From an uncultured Burkholderiales bacterium (GTDB lineage: Bacteria; Pseudomonadota; Gammaproteobacteria; Burkholderiales; Burkholderiaceae_C): DNA of 15,599 nt. The position numbers were made by a program, and so were the translations under genes. Positions 1-6,542 of the stretch are shown here, piece by piece. The stretch is from positions 1 through 15,599 of the forward strand of contig CAJBLW010000346.1 in assembly GCA_903953985.1 (NCBI GenBank), written 5' to 3'. Position 1 is the stretch's first letter. Each line of letters opens with the position of its first letter. Below the pieces are notes generated by a model, which was not told the origin of the DNA, did no database searches, and saw nothing but the letters and a program-made list of their open reading frames with translations.

Positions 1-60
1 ATCAACCGGGTGACTTACGACGTGAGTTCAAAACCACCGGCCACCATCGAATGGGAATGA
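1..60 (+). CDS. guaA: GMP synthase (glutamine-hydrolysing), C-terminal end only
   Basis: The first 60 bases read in frame 1 as 19 residues ending in SKPPATIEWE and a TGA stop. This ending is the highly conserved C-terminus of GuaA, which converts XMP to GMP with glutamine in the last step of guanine nucleotide synthesis. The tail belongs to the dimerisation domain. The rest of the gene lies to the left of the window. A terminator-like hairpin follows six bases after the stop, which fits the end of a transcription unit. The identification rests on a short but very characteristic peptide. Confidence 0.88.
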   Translation: MNRVTYDVSSKPPATIEWE

Positions 61-65
61 CAGAC

Positions 66-90
66 AAGGCACCTTCGGGTGCCTTTCTTT
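66..90 (+). terminator. Rho-independent terminator after guaA
   Basis: An eight-base stem AAGGCACC (66-73) pairs with GGTGCCTT (78-85) around a TTCG tetraloop, an exceptionally stable loop. It is followed by a T-rich tract (84-91, with one C). It directly follows the guaA stop and lies in front of the PaiB-like gene. Confidence 0.85.
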
Positions 91-99
91 TGGTACAGT
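91..99 (+). promoter_or_regulatory. Possible extended -10 promoter for the PaiB-like gene
   Basis: The sequence TGGTACAGT matches an extended -10 element (TGn followed by TACAGT, four of six bases as consensus). It ends six bases before the ATG at 106, so a transcript from it would start at or near the start codon. No Shine-Dalgarno sequence is visible, which would agree with a leaderless message. No good -35 hexamer is present; that place is taken by the guaA terminator hairpin. This is a weak prediction from sequence only. Confidence 0.25.
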
Positions 100-105
100 C
101 TTTGC

Positions 106-720
106 ATGTATCTCCCCCAACAATTCAACCATCCCCAGCATGCTGCAGCCATCATGCGCGAGCACCCATTTGCCAGCCTGGTATCCACCGACGGTGATGA
201 TTTTCCGTTTGTCACGCATTTGCCGCTCAAGCTGATCGAAGAGGGTGGCCAGCCTGTGGCACTTTTGGGTCACTGTGCCCGCGCCAATCCGCATGCCGGG
301 TTCTTGCAAGCACGGCCGCAGGCGCTGGTGACCTTCATGGGGCCGCAGGCCTACATGTCTCCAGCCGTTTACCCCGATTTGCTGCGCGTGCCGACCTGGA
401 CTTATCTGGCGGTGCATGCCCGGGTTGAGGCTCGCATGCTGGACGGCAACGATGCCAAAGACGCCATGCTTAAGCAAATGATTGCCGACCACGAACCGGC
501 TTATGCCGCGCAGTGGCGGGGGCTGCCGGAGAGTTACGCCCACGGCATGCTGAATGGCATCGTGGCTTTTGAGTTGAAGATTCTTGACCTGAAAACCAAG
601 GTCAAGATCAACCAGCACCGCCCCGAGTCGCACGCGGCCATGCACGCCGCCTATGCCCAGGGGGGCGAACAAGAGCAAGCCATCGCGCAATGGATGCAGC
701 GGTTGGGCATGGTGTCTTGA
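106..720 (+). CDS. PaiB-type FMN-binding negative transcriptional regulator family protein
   Basis: This 204-residue protein has the length and opening (MYLP) of the PaiB family. Family landmarks are visible: the ASLVST strand near residue 24, FMGPQAYMSP near residues 82-91, VPTWTY shortly after, and the C-terminal KVKINQHR motif. The fold is a split-barrel flavin-binding domain. Bacillus PaiB is described as a negative regulator of sporulation and protease genes, but the role in proteobacteria is not established, so I would not read a specific regulatory function into it. The ATG at 106 is preferred over an in-frame GTG at 79, because the latter lies inside the guaA terminator and homologues begin at MY. 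No Shine-Dalgarno is seen. The end overlaps the possible start region of the next gene, suggesting translational coupling. Confidence 0.85.
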   Translation: MYLPQQFNHPQHAAAIMREHPFASLVSTDGDDFPFVTHLPLKLIEEGGQPVALLGHCARANPHAGFLQARPQALVTFMGPQAYMSPAVYPDLLRVPTWTYLAVHARVEARMLDGNDAKDAMLKQMIADHEPAYAAQWRGLPESYAHGMLNGIVAFELKILDLKTKVKINQHRPESHAAMHAAYAQGGEQEQAIAQWMQRLGMVS

Positions 721-2096
721 GCGTGGACACGCCAAGCCAAGACGCCCACTGGATGGGCCTGGCGCTGGAGCAGGCCCGATTGGCCGCCGAAGCGAGTGAG
801 GTGCCGGTGGGTGCGGTGGTCGTCAAGAATGGTCAAGTCATCGCCACGGGCCGCAACGCCCCGATTGGCAGCCACGACCCGACAGCTCATGCAGAGGTGG
901 TGGCGTTGCGAGAAGCGGCCCGCGTGTTGGGGAATTACCGGCTCGATGGCTGCACGCTGTATGTGACGCTGGAGCCCTGCGCCATGTGCAGCGGCGCCAT
1001 GCTGCACGCCCGGGTGGACCGCGTGGTGTTTGGTGCGGCAGATCCGCGCACCGGGGTGGCGGGCTCGGTGCTCAACCTGTTTGATCACGCTCAGCTGAAC
1101 CACCAAACCCAGGTGACAGGCGGCGTGCAAGCGGATGAATGTAGCCAGTTGCTCAAAGACTTTTTCAGGCCCAGAAGAATGAACTTCGACCCACTCAGAG
1201 AAGACGCCTTGCGCACACCCGATGAGGCGTTTGGCGATTTGCCCGATTACCCTTGGCAGCCGCGCTACGTGAACGACCTGCCCAGCATCGCAGGGTTGCG
1301 AATGCACTACCTGGATGAGGGCGAGACAAGCGCGCCATTGACTTGGCTGTGCCTGCACGGCAACCCGGCATGGAGTTACTTGTACCGCAAGATGATTCCG
1401 GTCTGGTTGGCGGCGGGACACCGGGTGGTGGCTCCGGACCTGATCGGCTTTGGCAAGAGCGACAAGCCCAAGAAGGACAGTTTTCACCACTTTGAAACCC
1501 ATCGCCAGTCTTTGCTCGATTTGATCGAACGCCTTGACCTGCAGCGCGTGGTGCTGGTGGTGCAGGACTGGGGCGGCATTTTGGGCTTGACATTGCCGAT
1601 GGCAGGACCCGCGCGCTACAAGGGCTTGCTGGTCATGAACACCACACTCGCAACGGGCGAGGCTCCTTTGAGTGCAGGCTTTTTGGCCTGGCGCGATTGG
1701 TGCCAAAGCCAGCCGCTGTTCGATGTGGGCAAGCTGTTTGCTCGGGGTAACCGCAACATGACGGCACAAGAGACGGCGGCCTACAACGCACCCTTCCCTG
1801 ATAAGGGCTACCGCGCCGCGTTGCGAGCCTTTCCGCCCATGGTGCCGGAGTTTGCCGATTCACCCGGTGCGGCCATCTCACGTCAGGCAAAGGCCTTTTG
1901 GCGCGACGAATGGCAAGGCCAGATCTTCATGGCCATCGGCCAGCAAGACCCGGTGCTGGGCGAGCCAGTGATGCGACATTTGCAAAGCCAGATCAATGGC
2001 TGCCCCGAACCCATGCTGCTGCCCGATGCAGGACATTTTGTGCAAGAGCAGGGCAGGGCGATTGCCGAGGCGGCTGTGCGACACTTCAGGCCTTGA
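690..2096 (+). CDS. tadA: Fusion protein: tRNA adenosine(34) deaminase TadA plus haloalkane dehalogenase
   Basis: One uninterrupted frame of 468 codons carries two enzymes. Residues about 20-160 are TadA, which converts the wobble adenosine of tRNA-Arg(ACG) to inosine: zinc ligands H67, C97 and C100 (HAE and PCAMC) and proton shuttle E69. Residues about 164-468 closely resemble DhlA, an alpha/beta-hydrolase that cleaves carbon-halogen bonds: HGNP (N225), nucleophile D293 and halide-binding W294 in VVQDWGG, second halide Trp W334 in GFLAW, acid D420 in GQQD, base H449 in DAGHF. All catalytic residues are present. The start is uncertain: ATG 690, TTG 717 (overlapping the upstream stop as TTGA) and GTG 723 are all possible and none has a clear ribosome site. 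ATG 1179 could allow internal initiation of the dehalogenase. Family calls are firm; the dehalogenase substrate is unknown. Confidence 0.9.
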   Translation: MDAAVGHGVLSVDTPSQDAHWMGLALEQARLAAEASEVPVGAVVVKNGQVIATGRNAPIGSHDPTAHAEVVALREAARVLGNYRLDGCTLYVTLEPCAMCSGAMLHARVDRVVFGAADPRTGVAGSVLNLFDHAQLNHQTQVTGGVQADECSQLLKDFFRPRRMNFDPLREDALRTPDEAFGDLPDYPWQPRYVNDLPSIAGLRMHYLDEGETSAPLTWLCLHGNPAWSYLYRKMIPVWLAAGHRVVAPDLIGFGKSDKPKKDSFHHFETHRQSLLDLIERLDLQRVVLVVQDWGGILGLTLPMAGPARYKGLLVMNTTLATGEAPLSAGFLAWRDWCQSQPLFDVGKLFARGNRNMTAQETAAYNAPFPDKGYRAALRAFPPMVPEFADSPGAAISRQAKAFWRDEWQGQIFMAIGQQDPVLGEPVMRHLQSQINGCPEPMLLPDAGHFVQEQGRAIAEAAVRHFRP

Positions 2097-2169
2097 CCCG
2101 TTTGCACCTTTTAAGGCGGCGCTTTAGCTGCATCGCTGAAGAACGGTGTTTGACTTCGACGAAGACTTC

Positions 2170-3081
2170 ATGGCCCACATTTACATTTTTTCCCCCTCCA
2201 GCGCGGTACGCGACAAAGTCGCTTTTCGCCGTGGCGTGAAGCGTCTTCAAGCCCAGGGGCACGAGGTCGAGGTGGACGAAGCCGCATTGGCCAGCCACAT
2301 GCGCTTTGCTGGAGACGACGCCACCCGCATTGAAGCCATCACCCGTGCCTCAGCCAGCGGGGCCGATGTGGCCCTGATCTCGCGCGGAGGCTACGGCCTC
2401 ACGCGCATCCTGCCCAGCTTGCCCTACAAACAAATCGCCAAAGCCATCGACGGTGGCACGCAGTTCGTAGGTCTGAGCGACTTCACGGCCTTCAACCAGG
2501 CGGTGTTCGCCAAGACTGGTCGCATCAGCTGGCAAGGCCCTGCATTGGGAGAAGATTTCGGCCCAAGCGAAGAACCAGACGAGATCATGCAAGCCTGCTT
2601 TGACGACCTGCTGCTCGAGCAAGGGGAGGGAACAGGCTGGCAATTGCCCAAGGCTGAAGCAGAGCGACGCGTGCTGGTGAAGGACGCGCCGCTTTGGGGC
2701 GGCAACCTCACGGTGTTGACCTCGTTGCTGGGCACGCCCTACTTCCCGCAAGTCAAGGGTGGCGTGCTCTTTCTTGAGGATGTGGGCGAGCACCCTTACC
2801 GAATCGAACGCATGCTCACGCAACTGCTGCACGCGGGTGTGTTGGCCCAGCAAAAGGCGGTGTTGATGGGCCAGTTCACCAACTACAAGCTGGTGCCCTC
2901 GCACGACAAAGGCTTCAAGCTGACCACTGTGGTCGACTGGCTAAGCGGCCAGATCAAGGCCCCGGTGCTCACCGGTTTGCCCTTTGGCCATGTGGTAACC
3001 AAGGTGCTGCTGCCCGTGGGTGCCAAGGTCGACCTTGTCACCGAAGGGCGTGACGCGCTGATGGTTTGGGGCCACATTTAA
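2170..3081 (+). CDS. ldcA: LD-carboxypeptidase (muramoyltetrapeptide carboxypeptidase, family S66)
   Basis: The 303-residue product matches the LdcA family in length and motifs. LdcA acts in the cytoplasm during peptidoglycan recycling, removing the terminal D-alanine from recovered tetrapeptides. Visible landmarks are HIYIFSPSS at the N-terminus, SRGGYGLTR (71-79), the nucleophile S103 in VGLSDFTAF, the acid E203 in FLEDVGEHPYRIERM, and H274 in GLPFGH. These fit the Ser-Glu-His triad known for the Pseudomonas enzyme. I chose ATG 2170 because homologues begin at this point; an in-frame GTG at 2146 would add eight residues. No strong Shine-Dalgarno is visible. There is no signal peptide, consistent with a cytosolic enzyme. 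It is 73 bases downstream of the TadA fusion and 62 bases upstream of the acylase, probably in the same transcription unit. Confidence 0.9.
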   Translation: MAHIYIFSPSSAVRDKVAFRRGVKRLQAQGHEVEVDEAALASHMRFAGDDATRIEAITRASASGADVALISRGGYGLTRILPSLPYKQIAKAIDGGTQFVGLSDFTAFNQAVFAKTGRISWQGPALGEDFGPSEEPDEIMQACFDDLLLEQGEGTGWQLPKAEAERRVLVKDAPLWGGNLTVLTSLLGTPYFPQVKGGVLFLEDVGEHPYRIERMLTQLLHAGVLAQQKAVLMGQFTNYKLVPSHDKGFKLTTVVDWLSGQIKAPVLTGLPFGHVVTKVLLPVGAKVDLVTEGRDALMVWGHI

Positions 3082-3134
3082 TACCGCATCAAAGCCTGAA
3101 CAGGCGAGACCAGAGGCGTGCTCAACGCCCACAC

Positions 3135-3138
3135 GGAG
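3135..3138 (+). promoter_or_regulatory. Ribosome binding site of the acylase gene
   Basis: GGAG lies five bases upstream of ATG 3144. It fixes the start there rather than at the in-frame upstream codon at 3066, which overlaps ldcA. Confidence 0.7.
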
Positions 3139-3143
3139 ACACC

Positions 3144-5621
3144 ATGAAATGGATTGGACGACTTTTCTTATTCTTGCTTTGCACCGTGTTGGTGGCAGGC
3201 GGTGTGTCGGCGGTGCACTTGATGCGCAGCTTGCCCCAACTCGACGGACAACTTAAGCTGGCAGGTTTGAGTGCCCCAGTCAACATCACCCGCGATGCCG
3301 CGGATGTGACGCACATTGAAGGTGCCACCGCCCTCGACACCTGGCGCGCAGTGGGCTTTGTGCACGCGCAAGAGCGCGGCTGGCAACTCGAATTCAACCG
3401 CCGTCTGATGCGTGGCGAGTTGTCCGAAATTTTGGGCGCGGCCACGCTGGACACCGACAAACTGATGCGCACGCTGGGCATCATAGGCATGGCACAAAAA
3501 CAGTTGAAGGGTTTATCGCCCGCAACGCAAGCCGCCCTGCAAGCCTACAGTGAGGGCATTCAAAACGCCTGGCAAAGCGGTGCGGTGCGGCCAACTCCCG
3601 AATTCAAACTGCTCGGCACCGTGGCCGGTGGCCCCAAAGGCCAGGCCTGGTCGCCCGAAGACAGCCTGGGCTGGGCGCTGATGATGGCCCTCGATCTGGG
3701 CGGCAACTGGGGGCAGGAATTCGCCCGTTTGTCGGCCTCTCAGGTTCTGAACCATGAACAGCTGTGGCAACTCATGCCGCCGTATCCTGGTGAAAAACCC
3801 GCCACATTGGTGGACCTTCCATCCTTGTATGCCGAGTTGGGTGTGTACGCCCCAAAGGGCAAATCCGCGTCGACCACCAAGCCGGCTCCCACTGCTTTGG
3901 CCCAATGGTCGACCGACTGGGTGCGCGATGTCGGCATTCTGGAAGGCAAGGGCAGCAACAACTGGGTGGTGCCCGGCAGCCACACCGTCAGCGGCAAACC
4001 CTTGCTGGCCAATGACCCGCATCTGGCTTTGAGCGCTCCAGCCATTTGGTATTTCGCGCACCTCAAAGCGCCCGCCGGGCAATTGCCCGGTGGGCACCAA
4101 CACCCCGCGCTGGATGTGATCGGGGCCACCTTGCCCGGTTTGCCGTTTGTGGTGCTGGGCCGTACCCAAGGTGTGGCCTGGGGCTTCACCAACACCGGCC
4201 CGGATGTTCAGGACCTTTACCTCGAACAGCTGGACGCCACCAAACCGGGGCAATACCGCACCCCCACCGGCTGGGCAGCGTTTAATGAACGCACCGAAAC
4301 CATCCGTGTCAAAGGGCAGGGCGATGTGGCCCTCAAAGTGCGCAATACGCGCCACGGGCCTGTCATCAGCGATGTGCAACCGCAATACGGCAAACTCATC
4401 AACGGCCAACGTTACGCCGTGAGCCTGCGCTGGTCAGCCTTAACCGAAGACAACAAAACCGTTGAATCGGGCATGTTGACCAACTGGGCGCAAACCGTGC
4501 CCGAACTCCAAAAGGCCTTCACCGACAACCATGCGCCTATGCAAAGTGTGGTCATGGCCGACACGCTGGGCGATGTGGCGTTTCAGGCCGTTGGCAAACT
4601 GCCTATACGCTCGCCGCAAAATGACATCCGGGGTGTCGCGCCGGCTCCCGGCTGGTTGGCCCAGTACGACTGGAACGGATGGCTACCTGCGAACCAAAAC
4701 CCCGCTCTGAACCGCGGCACCATCGAAGCGAAAGGCTGGCACGCCACTGCAAACCAGAACATCCTTCCGCCCGGTTACACGCATTTTGTTGGCGGCGACT
4801 GGACCACGCCCGAGCGTTTTGAGCGCATTGAACAATTGCTGGCTGCAAGTCCCAAGCACAGTCGTGAAAGCCTGCAAGCCATTCAAAACGACGTCACCTC
4901 ACTGGGTGCCAAAGCTCTACTGCCCACTCTGTTGAGCGCCAAGCCTCAACACCCGCTGGGCGATCAGACCTTGAAATTGCTCCTTACATTTGATGGCCAA
5001 ATGACAACTGACAGCTCCGCCGCGCTGGTCTTCAACGTTTGGGCCGATGAATTGACTCGGGGCTTACTGGTGCCACACCTGGGTGCCGATCGATTCAAAG
5101 CGCTGTACGGCAAACGCCATTTTCGTGCTGCGGTTGAAGGCATCATGAAACGCTCTGACGCTTTTTGGTGTGGCGCTGCTGGCTGCCCAGCGCAAGTGTC
5201 TGCGGCGCTTGACCGTGCCTTGACCCGCATTGCCGCCCAACAAGGCCAGGACATGCGCACCTGGCGCTGGGGCGCTTGGCACCCGGCCATCAGCAGCCAC
5301 AAGCCCTTTGGCAAAGTGCCAGTTCTTAACACCCTGTTTGATGTGCGCACCGAAAGTGCAGGGGACTTGTTCACAGTGAATGTGGGCCAATACTGGGCCA
5401 ATGACCTCAAGGAGCCTTTTGCCAACCGCCATGCGGCTTCCATGCGCGCGGTTTATGACTTGGCCGATCCTGAGCGATCGGTCTTCATTTACCAAACGGG
5501 ACAATCAGGCCATGTTTTTGACACCCGAAGCCGCTCGATGGCCAGCGCTTGGGCTGCGGGCCATTACCGCCCCCTGCAACAAAAAAGCACGTCTGTTCAC
5601 CGTTTGGTGCTGACGCCCTGA
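3144..5621 (+). CDS. Penicillin/AHL acylase family protein (secreted Ntn-hydrolase)
   Basis: An 825-residue precursor of the S45 penicillin amidase family. Residues 1-28 form a signal peptide or membrane anchor (KWIGR then a hydrophobic run), so it should act in the periplasm. Family members cut themselves into alpha and beta chains; the new beta N-terminus is the serine of KGSNNWVV, S271. Alpha-chain landmark: VHAQERGWQLEF (73-84). In beta, the residue at +22 is His (NDPHL, H293), and an Asn that fits the oxyanion-hole position is N537 in HATANQNI. Later regions include LPGLPFVVLGRTQGVAWGFT (330-349) and a C-terminal WRWGAWHP. C676 and C681 could form a disulphide. The His at beta-23 is as in AHL and cephalosporin acylases, whereas penicillin G acylase has Gln. 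The substrate (acyl-homoserine lactone, another N-acyl amide or a beta-lactam) cannot be decided from sequence. Confidence 0.88.
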   Translation: MKWIGRLFLFLLCTVLVAGGVSAVHLMRSLPQLDGQLKLAGLSAPVNITRDAADVTHIEGATALDTWRAVGFVHAQERGWQLEFNRRLMRGELSEILGAATLDTDKLMRTLGIIGMAQKQLKGLSPATQAALQAYSEGIQNAWQSGAVRPTPEFKLLGTVAGGPKGQAWSPEDSLGWALMMALDLGGNWGQEFARLSASQVLNHEQLWQLMPPYPGEKPATLVDLPSLYAELGVYAPKGKSASTTKPAPTALAQWSTDWVRDVGILEGKGSNNWVVPGSHTVSGKPLLANDPHLALSAPAIWYFAHLKAPAGQLPGGHQHPALDVIGATLPGLPFVVLGRTQGVAWGFTNTGPDVQDLYLEQLDATKPGQYRTPTGWAAFNERTETIRVKGQGDVALKVRNTRHGPVISDVQPQYGKLINGQRYAVSLRWSALTEDNKTVESGMLTNWAQTVPELQKAFTDNHAPMQSVVMADTLGDVAFQAVGKLPIRSPQNDIRGVAPAPGWLAQYDWNGWLPANQNPALNRGTIEAKGWHATANQNILPPGYTHFVGGDWTTPERFERIEQLLAASPKHSRESLQAIQNDVTSLGAKALLPTLLSAKPQHPLGDQTLKLLLTFDGQMTTDSSAALVFNVWADELTRGLLVPHLGADRFKALYGKRHFRAAVEGIMKRSDAFWCGAAGCPAQVSAALDRALTRIAAQQGQDMRTWRWGAWHPAISSHKPFGKVPVLNTLFDVRTESAGDLFTVNVGQYWANDLKEPFANRHAASMRAVYDLADPERSVFIYQTGQSGHVFDTRSRSMASAWAAGHYRPLQQKSTSVHRLVLTP
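4070..4095. repeat. 26-base near-perfect palindrome inside the acylase gene
   Basis: CCGGGCAATTGCCCGG (4075-4090) is a perfect 16-base palindrome, extended on both sides by one G-T wobble and four more complementary pairs (GCCC and GGGC). It encodes the stretch APAGQLPGG, not an active-site motif. There is no unpaired loop, so it could form a cruciform in DNA or a hairpin in mRNA with a small opened centre. Confidence 0.8.
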
Positions 5622-5811
5622 ACTCACCATCTTCAATGAACTGATCGCACCGTGACCATATGGGCCTCTGTATCGATCAGATTTTTTGATCGGCATTTGA
5701 GAGACTTGTTGCTTGCTGGTTATTGCTTGTTGCTGCACCATATTTACTTAACATAATATACATCGTATGAAATTAATAGATTGCAGTTCTCGCCTAAAGC
5801 AACCGATGTGA
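5622..5811. other. AT-rich intergenic region between convergent genes
   Basis: This 190-base gap lies between the end of the acylase gene and the end of the ankyrin gene. It is clearly richer in A and T than its surroundings from about 5740 to 5780. It holds an imperfect hairpin, CGATCA (5674-5679) with TGATCG (5687-5692), around a T-rich loop but without a T-tract after it, so it is not a convincing terminator. A loose + strand promoter-like pair, TTGCTG (5730-5735) and CATAAT (5752-5757) with a 16-base spacer, would transcribe antisense to the ankyrin gene. No open frame with coding character is seen. Confidence 0.5.
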
Positions 5812-6537
5812 TCACTTAGGCATGGATGAAATGGGCGTGGCAGGTTTTTGCAGGACCGAGTTGGTGGTTGTCTGGTTTTGACGAGCCGCCAAACGTGCCA
5901 AAGCAGTTTCAATGAGTTCTTTGGAATTTGTTCGCTGACCGCGTACCGCAAAATCAAAAGCGCTCAAACCCAGCTGATTTTTTTGGTGCAAATCAGCACC
6001 CGCCTGAATCAGCACCTTGACGGCTTCAGGACTACCGTACATGGCGGCCATCATCAGTGGCGTGGTGCCGTTGGGTGACTCAGCATCAATATAGGCGCTT
6101 TGCTCCAGCAGGTACTCGATGATTTGCACATGACCCGCAGACGCCGCGTAATGCAAAGGAGTCCAACCAGTTTTATTCACATCGGCATCATGTTCAACCA
6201 GTTTTTTTACCAAGCTGAAATGGCCCTTGAGGGCAGCCAACATCAACACACTTTCGTCTTTGTCGTTGCGCAGTTCGGTTTTGGTTTTTGGCCAACTGGC
6301 CAGCAACTCGGCCACCTTCAAGGATGGTTCTCGCACCGCCAGCATCAGGGCTGGAACGCCCTCCGGGTTGACCGTGTTGGGATCAAAGCCACGTTGAAGC
6401 AAGGCTTGCACAGTGCGAACATTGTCAAACTGGACCGCTTTAAAAAAGTCCTCGTAAGCTCCAGCTTGCGAAAGAGATGAAAAACAAAAAAGTCCAATAA
6501 TAACAAAGAGTTTTTTAAAATTATTAATGTAGTACAT
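5812..6537 (-). CDS. Secreted ankyrin-repeat protein
   Basis: A 241-residue protein beginning with a clear signal peptide: basic NNFKK, a hydrophobic stretch (residues 10-20) and a likely cleavage after SLSQAGA near residue 27. About five to six ankyrin repeats follow (roughly 38-60, 61-95, 96-124, 125-157, 158-190, 191-212), with typical TPLHYAASAGH and TPLMMAAMYGS cores. The C-terminal 25 residues are Thr/Ser/Pro/Gln-rich and look disordered. Ankyrin repeats bind other proteins; the partner is unknown and probably periplasmic. It is the last gene of the mltG-tmk-holB-tatD group, starting 5 bases after the tatD stop, so it is likely co-transcribed. Its base composition is lower in GC than its neighbours (28 and 29 of 60 in 5941-6000 and 6241-6300). 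No Shine-Dalgarno is obvious. Confidence 0.85.
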   Translation of the reverse strand: MYYINNFKKLFVIIGLFCFSSLSQAGAYEDFFKAVQFDNVRTVQALLQRGFDPNTVNPEGVPALMLAVREPSLKVAELLASWPKTKTELRNDKDESVLMLAALKGHFSLVKKLVEHDADVNKTGWTPLHYAASAGHVQIIEYLLEQSAYIDAESPNGTTPLMMAAMYGSPEAVKVLIQAGADLHQKNQLGLSAFDFAVRGQRTNSKELIETALARLAARQNQTTTNSVLQKPATPISSMPK

Positions 6538-6542
6538 GAATA

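Noticed and set aside
651..1769. A 372-codon open frame on - opposite the TadA-dehalogenase fusion
   Set aside because: The + strand carries two full enzyme active sites; the minus translation shows no motif and has the His/Gln-rich shadow composition.
690..2096. A sequencing frameshift as the cause of the TadA-dehalogenase fusion
   Set aside because: Both domains are complete and in the same frame, with a short linker (about residues 158-168) and no sign of a lost TadA stop or shifted frame around 1160-1200.
3513..4409. A 298-codon open frame on - opposite the acylase gene
   Set aside because: Shadow of the acylase; no recognisable domain.
5674..5692. Hairpin CGATCA/TGATCG after the acylase gene as a terminator
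   Set aside because: The stem is only six base pairs with two G-C pairs and the T-run lies within the loop rather than after the stem.
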